From assembly GCF_018156225.1 (NCBI RefSeq), contig NZ_JAGTAR010000001.1, positions 1-64,000 of the forward strand: a DNA stretch of 64,000 nucleotides, written 5' to 3'. This stretch comes from Carboxylicivirga sediminis. GTDB lineage: Bacteria > Bacteroidota > Bacteroidia > Bacteroidales > Marinilabiliaceae. Under the pieces are notes generated by a model that did not search any database, was not told the origin of the DNA, and saw only the letters and a program-made list of their open reading frames with translations. Shown one piece after another: positions 36,121 to 45,562 of this stretch (position 1 is the stretch's first letter; each line of letters starts with the position of its first letter). The position numbers and the translations under genes are program-made.

Positions 36121-36228
36121 TTATGTCAGGCCAGCGCTTGCCATTTTATCACGCCTTAACTCCTTGATGACCTTATCATTTACACCCTCGTTTAACAGGC
36201 TTTTTACCATAATTCCGTTAAATGGCAT
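36121..36228 (-). CDS. possible small ORF with strong Shine-Dalgarno
   Basis: On the minus strand AGGAGGCAGG directly precedes an ATG at 36228, opening a 35-residue frame (MPFNGIMVKSLLNEG, then charged helical residues, ending SAGLT). The residue mix looks protein-like, but no family is recognised. It lies between two plus-strand genes in the 384-base gap 36071-36454, which otherwise shows nothing. It could be a small protein or a remnant of a gene. Confidence 0.3.
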   Translation of the reverse strand: MPFNGIMVKSLLNEGVNDKVIKELRRDKMASAGLT

Positions 36229-36454
36229 CCTGCCTCCTGTTATTAGCCAATTACCACAAACCTGGATTCTCCAATACAATTAGCATTTTCTGCTGAATTC
36301 TTCGCCATCTGCAAGAAATAACTAACTTGCTGCCAGCATCAAAACAATACCTTCACTGCATTTTATAACATTGGGTGCACATCATCAGCATGCTATTTGC
36401 ACTGATTAAAAGAATTACGAACTTTAAATAAATTTTAATCAACGCAGTTAGACA

Positions 36455-37435
36455 ATGGGCACTGATAAAATTCTGCTGAATGTAAAGGAGGGACTAGCGC
36501 GGAACTACATCGAGGCCATGCAGATTCGTTTCGGCGGTACAGCCACAACGCACTCCTATGAAATACACACCGATGATCTGCAGGTATTCTTATATACCTA
36601 CGACTTAAGACCCGGTATGGAACTAGTTATTACTCAAGGGCAAACCGTCCGGCCCATTTCGATACAACGCACTCCCGATAAGGAGCTGGATTTAATACAT
36701 ATCAACATATTTAAGAAGGGGCAGATAGAGCATGCCTACATAAAAAACAAGCAGTACACTGAAGCCACTACCAGTACTGGCGCTTTTATCCATAATGGCA
36801 GGTTCGCACTGCAAGGCGAAATTCCTGCAAACTTATTTTATAGTTCGATATCCATTACCTTTACCAGGGAGGCCTTCCTGCAATTTATGCCTGAAGCCAC
36901 TGAATTATATGAGGGTGCTTTTGGTCATAACCAGCCAATGGCCTACCATATGCAGCTACCCATTGACGTTGAACGTCTCACAGACGATATACTCTACTAC
37001 CAGGATATTGAGTTTGGCGGACGCCCTATGATTATTGCTAAAGGCCTGGAAACGCTTACCAGTTTAATACTGACCGCACAAAAAATGAGCAGCCAGAATA
37101 ACCTGAATGGCCTGCATGCAGATGACTACCAGCGTCTGATGCAGATTAAAAACCAGCTATTGTCGAGCTTCAACCAGAAGATTAATATTCAGACCATAGC
37201 CGATACCTTTGGCATAAGCACTTCAAAGTTAAAGCGAGACTTTAAAACGCTGTTTGATTGTTCTATCTATCAGTTTTATGCCCATGCCAAAATGGATGAG
37301 GCTTACCGCCGACTAAAAACAGGTGATTACTCGGTAATGGAGGTAGGTTACGATCTGGGGTACTCCAATCTGTCAAAGTTTGCCAGCATGTTTAAAAAGG
37401 TAAAAGGCATATCACCCAGTGAGGTGAACAGATGA
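36455..37435 (+). CDS. AraC family transcriptional regulator
   Basis: This 326-residue protein has a variable N-terminal sensing domain (1-225) and a C-terminal AraC double helix-turn-helix (about 230-326). IQTIADTFGISTSKLKRDFK is the first HTH. AYRRLKTGDYSVMEVGYDLG then YSNLSKFASMFKKVKGISPS is the second. It has no membrane segment, so it is a one-component cytoplasmic regulator. It has no obvious target; the serine protease locus lies before it and a two-component pair after it on the other strand. Confidence 0.92.
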   Translation: MGTDKILLNVKEGLARNYIEAMQIRFGGTATTHSYEIHTDDLQVFLYTYDLRPGMELVITQGQTVRPISIQRTPDKELDLIHINIFKKGQIEHAYIKNKQYTEATTSTGAFIHNGRFALQGEIPANLFYSSISITFTREAFLQFMPEATELYEGAFGHNQPMAYHMQLPIDVERLTDDILYYQDIEFGGRPMIIAKGLETLTSLILTAQKMSSQNNLNGLHADDYQRLMQIKNQLLSSFNQKINIQTIADTFGISTSKLKRDFKTLFDCSIYQFYAHAKMDEAYRRLKTGDYSVMEVGYDLGYSNLSKFASMFKKVKGISPSEVNR

Positions 37436-37504
37436 TAGCTGATAATGATGCCTGTTAAGGAACGCACCTATTTTAAAAGCATGTAAATGAAAAAGATGTA
37501 ATCC

Positions 37505-37690
37505 TTTTATTCAGTCTCATACCATTCGAAGTTCCAAATTACATCTTTTAAGTTCCAAAACTGTAGCTCGAAGTTCCAAATCTGTAGTTGTTAGTTTGCA
37601 AGTACAAGTTCGAAGTTCAGAATCAGAAGATATTAGTTCAAAAGCGCAAGCTCCAGGAAGCAAAACAGAAGTTAATAGTACTAAATCAAA
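37505..37690. repeat. degenerate GAAGTTCCAAA-type short repeats
   Basis: The stretch contains repeated variants of (C)GAAGTTCCAAA (37527, 37549, 37570, then decayed copies such as CGAAGTTCAGAA at 37611), spaced about 20-40 bases apart. It occupies half of the 354-base gap between the AraC gene and the response regulator. There is no protein signature on either strand and nothing else in the gap. Confidence 0.6.
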
Positions 37691-37789
37691 ACTTCAACGG
37701 CATAATTGAGCAGCTTAAAAGAATACATACAGGAGTATTATGCCCTAATTGAGGGTTAGTGAAATCATTATTCAAACTTTAATGAGATA

Positions 37790-38431
37790 TCACACCTCTA
37801 TTATTCCGTCCCTAATAGCCACAATGACCAAGTCAATGGCGTTTGATACGTTGGCTTTTACAAAAATATTCTCACGGTGCTTATCAACCGTTTTCTTACT
37901 AATCTGTAGCTCTTCAGCTATCTGTACACTGGTAAACCCCTTGCCAATGTAGCGGGTTATCTGCAATTCACGTTCGGTGAAACTTTTAAACACCGAGTTA
38001 ACAACTATATATTCGTCTGTCTGAACCACATTTCTTCCCCCCTGGTATGCATAACGTTTACCTTCCAGAACCGTGTGTAAAGCTTTTTTTATTTCAATAA
38101 AACTGGCACTTTTTAATACATATCCCGAAGCGCCGGCTTTAAGCATATTAGCATACACCTTTTCACTTACATGCATGGTTAGCGCTATAATTTTAAGCCG
38201 ATGATTTATTTCAAGCGCTTTCTTTGTCGCCATCTCTCCACCCATAATTGGCATAGACACATCCATAAATACCAGGTCGATGTGATTTTTAGAGTTAAGA
38301 AGCTGAATAAACTCTTTGCCATCGCAGGCCTGCACTACCTCATTAATATAGGGCAGTTCGTTTAATAGACTACATAAACCTTCACGAAACAGTTTGTGAT
38401 CATCAACAACAGCTACAGATATGTTTTTCAT
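37790..38431 (-). CDS. NarL/LuxR family response regulator
   Basis: This 213-residue protein has a receiver domain (1-120) with acidic pocket VVDDHKLF, phospho-acceptor Asp in LVFMDVSMP (about residue 56) and conserved Lys in GYVLKSAS. A LuxR-type helix-turn-helix follows (about 148-205, FTERELQITRYIGKGFTSVQ then KKTVDKHRENIF). It is downstream of the histidine kinase at 38657 on the same strand, with 225 bases between. That pairing is likely but not proven. Confidence 0.92.
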   Translation of the reverse strand: MKNISVAVVDDHKLFREGLCSLLNELPYINEVVQACDGKEFIQLLNSKNHIDLVFMDVSMPIMGGEMATKKALEINHRLKIIALTMHVSEKVYANMLKAGASGYVLKSASFIEIKKALHTVLEGKRYAYQGGRNVVQTDEYIVVNSVFKSFTERELQITRYIGKGFTSVQIAEELQISKKTVDKHRENIFVKANVSNAIDLVIVAIRDGIIEV

Positions 38432-38656
38432 GTTTTCCAGACCTAAAGAATTTGAAAATGTTCATCAAATATTATACCTAACTCAACAAAATCAATCTAA
38501 AACAGCTAACAAAAGCACCAATATTGTCAATTAATGGGTTTATAAATTGACTTGTAGTTAATAGTGTCTAATATCGGTTGTAGATTTGAATAGGCCTGTT
38601 AATAAATTGCAACTGATAAAACATAACGACCGAGTACCAATGTAGCCATGTTTCCT

Positions 38657-39691
38657 CTAGACCTTATTTAAACAGCTCACCAAAGGCACATCAATATTAA
38701 CAAACATGCCTCCGCTACTGGTATTTTCAACCACTAAACCAGCACCTATTGCCTTGGCCCTTGAGGCGATATTCAATAGCCCCATCCCTTTACCAAAATC
38801 CTGCTCAGCATCAAACCCACAACCGTCGTCTGTATAAATAAACACCAGCATTTCTGGTGTTTTGTACAATGATACACTAGCTTTAGAAGCATTGGCATGT
38901 TTAATGGTATTATTCAGCAGTTCACAGAATACCCTGTACAGCACAATCTCAATATTAAAGTCATACTTTTCATCGCTTATATTGGTATGAAACTTAATAT
39001 TAAGTAGATTTTTCACCCCACTCCGCCTAACGAAACTCCTCATAGCCTCTAGCACACTTGCCTGATTCAGGGCCAGTGGTCTTAGCTGATTTGATATTTC
39101 GTAAACCGATAGAACACCTTGTGCCAATGAATCGTTAACACTTTTCAGTTTCGATAGCTGCTCCTCATCCAACTTCTCTGTTTTAACAGTCGACAACAGC
39201 ATCCGGGTGATGGACAAAACCGGCCCCAGTCCATCATGAATTTCCTGGGCAATACGCTTCTTTTCTTTTTCCTCGGTAATAACCATTGCTGCAATTACTT
39301 TTTCTTCAGTCTTCGTTTGTTTGATACTGAGTTCCTCTAAGTCTTTCAGTATTCGGCGGATATACACAGAAGCTACCAGCATAGTGATAGATATAATAAG
39401 TGCCAGCCAAACATTAGATACGTCATAAATGGTATAGGAGCTATTAAAAAGGTAGTCGACCATATTAACCAACAGCCTGACTGCCATTAACAAAAAACCC
39501 AGCGAAATAGCTATCCAGGCAATACTATATCTGGTTTTGGGAATCAGACCAGTTGCTATTGATGCCGCTGTAACCTGTATCAAAACCGATGAGAACAACA
39601 CTAACTCATGCAGTAATGTAAAACCGGTATCTAATCCATCCATGCCTGTAGTTATTTGAAATCGTTTACTGCCGAATTTATATTCTTTCAA
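38657..39691 (-). CDS. NarX/LiaS-type sensor histidine kinase
   Basis: This 344-residue kinase has three membrane helices in the first 110 residues (VLFSSVLIQVTAASIATGLI, IAWIAISLGFLLMAVRLLV, WLALIISITMLVASVYI) and almost no extracellular loop, so it probably senses within the membrane. The HisKA_3 motif is KRIAQEIHDGLGPVLS (His about 152). The ATPase domain ends with DDGCGFDAEQDFGKGMGLLN. It probably phosphorylates the response regulator at 37790. It lies after the terminator of the second SusCD pair, so it is probably transcribed separately. Confidence 0.9.
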   Translation of the reverse strand: MKEYKFGSKRFQITTGMDGLDTGFTLLHELVLFSSVLIQVTAASIATGLIPKTRYSIAWIAISLGFLLMAVRLLVNMVDYLFNSSYTIYDVSNVWLALIISITMLVASVYIRRILKDLEELSIKQTKTEEKVIAAMVITEEKEKKRIAQEIHDGLGPVLSITRMLLSTVKTEKLDEEQLSKLKSVNDSLAQGVLSVYEISNQLRPLALNQASVLEAMRSFVRRSGVKNLLNIKFHTNISDEKYDFNIEIVLYRVFCELLNNTIKHANASKASVSLYKTPEMLVFIYTDDGCGFDAEQDFGKGMGLLNIASRAKAIGAGLVVENTSSGGMFVNIDVPLVSCLNKV

Positions 39692-39736
39692 AAAGTATGC
39701 CTGACAGCAAACTAATTGCCAATTTTAAATTAGCAG

Positions 39737-39769
39737 TAAAGGCCATCTCAAATATTGAGATGGCCTTTA
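39737..39769 (-). terminator. terminator of the second SusCD operon
   Basis: TAAAGGCCATCTCAA and TTGAGATGGCCTTTA form a 15-base stem with a 3-base loop, 22 bases after the susD stop on the minus strand. It separates susD from the kinase gene. Confidence 0.85.
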
Positions 39770-39790
39770 AACTGAAATAAAGATTACAAC

Positions 39791-41311
39791 TTATGGATTT
39801 TGATCATCCTGATCAATTTCATCATTCGCATCAACCTCAACCTGTGGAATTCTATATACTAACAAGTTATCATTAGCCGGTACATTCATTATCACATTTG
39901 GTCTATGATTTTCAGAACCAGTACGGTCAATCGACTGATTACGACGCTTAAAGTCGAACAGACGAGTACCTTCACCCCACATATCAATTCGTTTTTGCAG
40001 GTCAATCTCCGACATCAGCTCATCTCCTGATTTGGTGCAGGTATATCCAGCCATGCGTGCTTGCATAATGGTTTCCAAAGCTGCTTTAGCTTCTCCTTCT
40101 TTACCATCCAGATAAAGTGCTTCAGCCTTCAGGTAATGCATTTCGGCTACCCGCAAATAAATATAATCTGACTCAAAACCACCTACATCTCTAAATTTCT
40201 TATTCACATATAATTTTGGATCGCGAGACACTTTGATAGGATCTCCATTCTCATCTACTTCCTCGCCATTAATCAGTCGCTCTTCAAACCACATTTGGCG
40301 CACATCGCCTTCTTGGGCAGACACTGCTTCAAATAACTCTGATGTAGGTTCTTTGTATTGCCCCAAAGCACCTCCATAACCACCTGCATCAGCATCAATA
40401 TGACTCATAAACGAGGCATAAAAAGTATTTGTTTCAGTACTAATTAAAGCACCCCAAAGCACCTCATTTTTATTACCACTAACCGTGTTAAAGCCAAAGC
40501 CAGCCAGCTCATCAGCTGTCATTAATGGCACCCCATCAATAGCAATATCAGCATACTTCACCACCTCTTGCCATTGATTTGGATAATCGCTAACAAAGCT
40601 AAGTACTTTAGCATAAATTGCAGCTGCAGCATATTGATTCAACCTTCCACTTGCAGAGTTAGTCCCTTTCAAGTAGTTATAGCCCTTATCAATATCACTC
40701 AATATTAAGTCATATACATCTTTTACAGGCTGACGAGCCAACTTCATTTCATCTTCTGTAATAATTGGCACCCCGGGTGCATCCTTATTCCACTGGTAGG
40801 GATGCTGGTACATATTGATTAACCAAAAATAAAAGTAGGCACGGGCTGTATAAGCCTGACCGATTGCGTTACGTGAAACTGCATTTTCCAGCTCTACTCC
40901 ATCTTGTGGCTTAATTAAACCTATGACCGTATTAGCCCCCCGAATACCATCGTACATGGTGCGCCATGTGCTTCTTGGACGACGGTATGGAGCTCCTCTA
41001 TTATCCAACTGATAGTCATAATTAAACCATTGTGTGATATTATAGGCAATATCATCGGTCATCATATCAGTAGCCAACATCATGGCCCTCAAACCAAAAT
41101 CGTCGTGTGAGTCCCTGTACTTGAACAAATCATAGTACATCCCCAACAAGTATCCTTCGGTAATTTTCTCAGGATTAGTTTTCAATAATTCATCTGCTCT
41201 ATCTGATGACAGGTATCTATCAGGATCGGCATCCAGAAAATCATCAGAACAGGCTGTTACAAATAGCAACAATGCTAATAGAAGTTTGATATCTAATTTC
41301 ATAGTTCTCAT
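39791..41311 (-). CDS. SusD/RagB family lipoprotein (second pair)
   Basis: This 506-residue surface lipoprotein has lipobox FVTACSDD (Cys about 21). SusD features: FLDADPDRYLSSDRADELL at the N-terminus, GQAYTARAYFYFWLINMYQH (about 152-171), DIDKGYNYL, and the C-terminal MWGEGTRLFDFKRRNQ plus VYRIPQVEVDAND. It ends without the usual NPGW motif (DQDDQNP). It is 8 bases downstream of its SusC partner. Nothing around it reveals the ligand. Confidence 0.94.
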   Translation of the reverse strand: MRTMKLDIKLLLALLLFVTACSDDFLDADPDRYLSSDRADELLKTNPEKITEGYLLGMYYDLFKYRDSHDDFGLRAMMLATDMMTDDIAYNITQWFNYDYQLDNRGAPYRRPRSTWRTMYDGIRGANTVIGLIKPQDGVELENAVSRNAIGQAYTARAYFYFWLINMYQHPYQWNKDAPGVPIITEDEMKLARQPVKDVYDLILSDIDKGYNYLKGTNSASGRLNQYAAAAIYAKVLSFVSDYPNQWQEVVKYADIAIDGVPLMTADELAGFGFNTVSGNKNEVLWGALISTETNTFYASFMSHIDADAGGYGGALGQYKEPTSELFEAVSAQEGDVRQMWFEERLINGEEVDENGDPIKVSRDPKLYVNKKFRDVGGFESDYIYLRVAEMHYLKAEALYLDGKEGEAKAALETIMQARMAGYTCTKSGDELMSEIDLQKRIDMWGEGTRLFDFKRRNQSIDRTGSENHRPNVIMNVPANDNLLVYRIPQVEVDANDEIDQDDQNP

Positions 41312-41319
41312 TTAATTAA

Positions 41320-44300
41320 TTAAAACGTTACGTTTAAGCCTAAAGACATAGTTCGAACGGCATTGTACTTATACTCTGTTGAACCATCGAAAAACTGACG
41401 TGGATCAAGTCCTTTACGTTTTGAAAATAAGGCCACATTATCGGCTGCCATATATATGCGCAACGACTGAATATTCATCTGATTCAGCAATTGAGGCTTA
41501 AAAGTATAGCCCAATGTTATATTACGAATATTAAAGTAGGAAGCATCCGTCAGAAATCGATCAGATTGTTGATTAGCCTCTTGATAGCCATACTCGACAC
41601 GAGGTACGTTTGTATTAGTATTTTCAGGTGTCCAAGAGTTATGAATATCAGCGTGCCAGTTGGCTCCTGCTCTGCCAGAACTCATCATACCTGCATAACT
41701 TGAATCATACACTTTACCGCCAATCTGGAATGCCGTTTGTACAAATAAATCAAAGCCTTTGTAGTTTAAGCTAGTGCTAACACCACCAATCAAATCAGGC
41801 AAAGAAGTACCAACTACCTCTCTGCTGGTGGCCAATGCATCGTCATAATCATTTGTTCTTTCCCATGTGATATTACCTTCTGCATCAGTAGATTTCATCC
41901 AATACAGAGCGTCACCATTGGTTGCATCTACGCCTGCATATTTAACCATGTAGAAATCATAGATCGATCCACCTTCCTGCAAAATTTTAGAACCACGGAT
42001 GATACCGTCTTCACGTTTATCCTCCGGCAAGCGTGTGATTTCGTTTTTATAATGCGTAGCATTTAAGGACATATTCCAGGTAAAACCTCCACGACGAATA
42101 AGATCACCACCTACTGTAAAGTCAATCCCTTTATTCACCATATCAGCAATATTCTCAGGAACATATGCAATACCGGTTGAGTTAGGTACCGGGTTATTAA
42201 ATAACAGGTCGTATGTATTTCTTACAAAGTATTCAAACTCCACATTCAAGCGGTTACGGTAAGCACTCATTTCAACCCCAATATTGAAGTTATGACTGGT
42301 TTCCCAGGTTAAATCAGGATTTCCTTTATAATACAATGACAAAGCAGGCTTATTATCTACATTAATCACATTATACAAATCCATGTAAGGTGTATAAACA
42401 ACATTGCCAGCATTGTCCAATATCCCATCATTACCTTGTACTCCGTAGGATGATTTCAGTTTCAGGTTATCCAGCCAATCTACATCAGCCAGAAAGCTTT
42501 CCTGGTTGATCCGCCACGAACCACCTACAGACCAGAAATTACCCCAGCGGTTATCTGGGTGGAATTTAGAAGAACCATCACGACGTATACTAGCTGAGAA
42601 ATAATACTTACCTCCATAGTCGTAAGTTAACTGTCCTAAATAACTCTCAATCGAGTGTTCATTGGTATAAGAACCCATATCGTTCATTACAGCACCATTA
42701 TTCAGTTCATGATTCTTTGGATCCAGAAATTGAACTTTTGATGCCATTAAATAATTCATCGTATAGCCGTAACTCTCGTGACCAGTTAAAGCACTAATGG
42801 TGTGCTTACCAAACGATTTATTGTAGTTCAATAACTGGTTGAAAGTAGTGGTTTCATATCGGTACGAATACTTATAAGAACGACCATTAACATTTTGAGC
42901 ATCACCATGTAACGGGGAATAAAATGTAGTATTTAAGCGATTACGTACATCATACCCCAGGTTGGATGTAAAAGATAAACCATCATAAATATCAAACTTT
43001 AGGAATGTACGTGTACTCAGGTTATCATTCAGTGTCTCATTCAAATCGGTTTGAGATGACGATGCAGGGTTGGTGTTGGCTCCCCATGGTCTTTTCCCCA
43101 TATCATGACCTTTTCCACTACCAAAATCATACAAGAGCTCACCACTATCGCTATATTGTCTATCTCCATTACCATCGTATACAAACACCGGATAGATTGG
43201 CGCAATATTTTGGGCAAACATAAATGGATTGGAGAAGTTTGAACTCCCAGTTGCACGAGGTTGCGATTGGATACCGCGTGAATATGAAATGTTAGTTCCT
43301 ACCTGGAACCAATCGGTTACATTGTGCTCAATATTGGCACGGGTTGAAATACGCTCATAGCCTGTGTTAGCCACAATACCTTCGTCATTCAGGTAACCCA
43401 ATGACATAAAGTACTTGGTTTGATCATTAGCACCACTAAAATTTAGGTTATACTCCTGACGTATACCGCGTGAGAACATTTCGTCGAACCAATTATCATT
43501 ATATAGGTAAGGCGCATCGGTCAAAACACCATCAGGAGATACAATTTGAGTTATACTGCTACCATAAGCATTATAACCACCTAATTCAGAAAGCAATCGT
43601 TGTGAAGCTAATGTTCTATCGCCCAATTGAGTGCCAAGAGCCTCCCACGATTTCAAGTAGTACTCACCTGGATCTTCCATTACATCATACATTGGTACTC
43701 CAAGCGAGTTTACACCAACGCGCGAATCAAAGTTTACCTGCATTTTACCTTGCTTTCCTTTTTTGGTGGTAATCATTACTACACCATTGGCAGCTCGCGA
43801 ACCATACAGTGCAGCAGATGCCGCATCTTTCAATACCGAAAGAGATTCAATATCCTGTGGATTGATTGAACTGATGGTTCCGGTATAAGGCACTCCATCA
43901 ACCACAATGAGCGGTGAACTGGCCGCATTAATCGAACCAATACCACGAATTCGAATAGATGCATCACTACCCGGTTGTCCTGTCCCGGCTACCTGCAAAC
44001 CTGCAGCCGTACCAGCTAAAGCTTGTGTCACTGAAGATGTTTGCATTTTGGCAATGTTGTCACCTTTAACGGTGGCTGCCGAACCGGTAAATGACGATTT
44101 CTTAGCTGTTCCATAGGCTACAACCACTACTTCGTCAACATCCATTGACTCACTTTTAAGAGCCATATTAATGGTTGACTGACCGGAGTATGCTACTTCG
44201 CTGGTTTGCATTCCCACAAACGAAAACACAATGGTAGATGCATCTGCAGGTACATTTAATGTATAACTTCCATCAGGAGTGGAAACAGTACCAACTGTGG

Positions 44301-44448
44301 TACCTTTAACAAAAACTGATACGCCGGGGATTGGACTCCCATCCAGCTCATCAGTTACAGTTCCCTTGAGAACGCTTGTTTGAGCCATAATATGGCATGC
44401 AAACAAGAACATCACAGTAAGTGATAAAACTACTTTTTTCATACGCAA
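41320..44448 (-). CDS. SusC/RagA TonB-linked outer-membrane transporter (second pair)
   Basis: This 1042-residue transporter has a signal peptide (about 1-22, VVLSLTVMFLFACHIMAQ), a carboxypeptidase-like domain (about 25-105, PIPGVSVFVKGTTVGTVSTP), the TonB-box-like MDVDEVVVVAYG (about 102-113), a plug (LSVLKDAASAALYGSRAANG, about 204-223) and a barrel ending MSLGLNVTF. It lacks the STN domain of the first pair and has no ECF/FecR neighbours, so it is not controlled by that route. Control may involve the leader region upstream or the kinase/regulator downstream. Its operon is susC-susD only, with a 1.1-kb non-coding stretch before it. Confidence 0.95.
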   Translation of the reverse strand: MRMKKVVLSLTVMFLFACHIMAQTSVLKGTVTDELDGSPIPGVSVFVKGTTVGTVSTPDGSYTLNVPADASTIVFSFVGMQTSEVAYSGQSTINMALKSESMDVDEVVVVAYGTAKKSSFTGSAATVKGDNIAKMQTSSVTQALAGTAAGLQVAGTGQPGSDASIRIRGIGSINAASSPLIVVDGVPYTGTISSINPQDIESLSVLKDAASAALYGSRAANGVVMITTKKGKQGKMQVNFDSRVGVNSLGVPMYDVMEDPGEYYLKSWEALGTQLGDRTLASQRLLSELGGYNAYGSSITQIVSPDGVLTDAPYLYNDNWFDEMFSRGIRQEYNLNFSGANDQTKYFMSLGYLNDEGIVANTGYERISTRANIEHNVTDWFQVGTNISYSRGIQSQPRATGSSNFSNPFMFAQNIAPIYPVFVYDGNGDRQYSDSGELLYDFGSGKGHDMGKRPWGANTNPASSSQTDLNETLNDNLSTRTFLKFDIYDGLSFTSNLGYDVRNRLNTTFYSPLHGDAQNVNGRSYKYSYRYETTTFNQLLNYNKSFGKHTISALTGHESYGYTMNYLMASKVQFLDPKNHELNNGAVMNDMGSYTNEHSIESYLGQLTYDYGGKYYFSASIRRDGSSKFHPDNRWGNFWSVGGSWRINQESFLADVDWLDNLKLKSSYGVQGNDGILDNAGNVVYTPYMDLYNVINVDNKPALSLYYKGNPDLTWETSHNFNIGVEMSAYRNRLNVEFEYFVRNTYDLLFNNPVPNSTGIAYVPENIADMVNKGIDFTVGGDLIRRGGFTWNMSLNATHYKNEITRLPEDKREDGIIRGSKILQEGGSIYDFYMVKYAGVDATNGDALYWMKSTDAEGNITWERTNDYDDALATSREVVGTSLPDLIGGVSTSLNYKGFDLFVQTAFQIGGKVYDSSYAGMMSSGRAGANWHADIHNSWTPENTNTNVPRVEYGYQEANQQSDRFLTDASYFNIRNITLGYTFKPQLLNQMNIQSLRIYMAADNVALFSKRKGLDPRQFFDGSTEYKYNAVRTMSLGLNVTF

Positions 44449-44663
44449 ATAAAGATTTAATTGATAAAATTGAACTGATATATTTATATATAGATCAAGT
44501 ACATACTAACTCGCAATTGGGCTATTACCTATATAAGTGCAACGCATTGACTTGTGTAATAAGTCTGCAAAGACAGGACATAAACGAACGATTAATCTAA
44601 GGACTTTCATAGCTGTGACGATTTAATGATTATTAACGAACCTGGACGATACCGGACTTGAAT

Positions 44664-44798
44664 AAAAAAGAATGCCTGGCCAACTGCTAAGCAACTGATA
44701 CCAGAGCATTCAATTTGTCCTAGTATATTAATCTAAACCTAACAGCCACGTTTGACTGTCTTCGCGTCTATGATTCATGTATCAAAAATTCTCATGGG
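44664..44798 (-). ncRNA. predicted ~135-nt leader or small RNA upstream of susC
   Basis: On the minus strand a TACATTTG box (44812-44805) is followed by a hairpin (GTATCA/TGATAC, 44805-44779) and a weaker ACAG/CTGT stem. The unit ends in an intrinsic terminator: GAATGCTCTGG (44711-44701), CCAGGCATTC (44679-44670) and six Ts (44669-44664). No ORF of note lies inside. It ends 215 bases before the susC start. It could be an attenuated leader of the susCD transcript or an independent small RNA. Confidence 0.5.
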
Positions 44799-44804
44799 TT
44801 GATA

Positions 44805-44812
44805 CAAATGTA
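44805..44812 (-). promoter_or_regulatory. putative -7 box (TACATTTG)
   Basis: It matches TAnnTTTG exactly on the minus strand and is placed to start a transcript near 44798. No good -33 TTG was found. Confidence 0.45.
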
Positions 44813-45184
44813 AGTTTCGGGTATGTGCCCCTTATCAGTAGAAATCCCTATGCGGTTGCACAGAGTAGCCACAACACATTCATACAAGAAATAGAATTAT
44901 TTAACACTTACTATCTGATCTGAAATGTCCTCAAGCAAAACACGTCTGAAGGAATAATATGCAATCGAAGGGAATATCTAAACTGCAATGAATTATAACA
45001 CTAGATATTACAATCACATTAATTCAACACATTTCAGTATTTGAGACACTTACCAAATGTCACCCACTATGTGTTCATTGTTTGATATTTTGTTCAGTTT
45101 ACTTCTCACAAAACACTATCTATAAAAAATTGATTTTTTTAAGATTTATTAGAAATAAATACTTTATCGAGAGTTGGAGTGATA

Positions 45185-45227
45185 TACTGACAGGCATACA
45201 TGTTATATAACATGACAATTGTCAGTA
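45185..45227. promoter_or_regulatory. nested palindromic site
   Basis: The perfect palindrome CATGTTATATAACATG (45199-45214) overlaps the palindrome TGACAATTGTCA (45213-45224). Both lie inside an outer inverted repeat TACTGACA (45185-45192) / TGTCAGTA (45220-45227). The outer arms are spaced 6 and 5 bases from the central palindrome, giving a nearly symmetrical 43-bp element about 750 bases upstream of susC. It is likely a regulator binding site; the protein is unknown. Confidence 0.55.
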
Positions 45228-45562
45228 ACTATAAAGCTTCAATAAAGAATTTGCAAGCACATACCACTGAAAAATCGAATGTGCTAATAGCATAAATGAA
45301 AAGGTAATTTCACAAGACGCTATAGAAAATGGGCTAAAGCCATAGCTAACAATAAAAAAATACATGCCGATGAAAAGATGTTCACCTGACCTGAATGGTG
45401 ATGAATATCGCTGCAGCGATTATTTTGCAACATTCACTGGTATAATCCCAAGAAAATCACACCAGTGATATGTTCTAAAGGAAACTTACTTATTAAAATA
45501 TCTTATTATCCGGCAAACATAAACTCAGAAAACTACGGTTGAGAAGCTGACTTAGATGCTTC

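Larger units (their letters stand above)
44449..45562. other. 1.1-kb non-coding stretch upstream of the second susC
   Basis: No convincing ORF lies on either strand. It is AT-rich and holds a minus-strand promoter-to-terminator unit (44664-44812), a nested palindrome (45185-45227), a 14-base palindrome ATCGCTGCAGCGAT (45408-45421) and an inverted repeat CACTGGT/ACCAGTG (about 45436-45469). It is far longer than other gaps here and is probably regulatory. Confidence 0.6.

Noticed and set aside
38432-39691. Treating the kinase, response regulator and second SusCD as one operon
   Set aside because: A strong terminator (39737-39769) lies between susD and the kinase, and 225 bases separate kinase and regulator.
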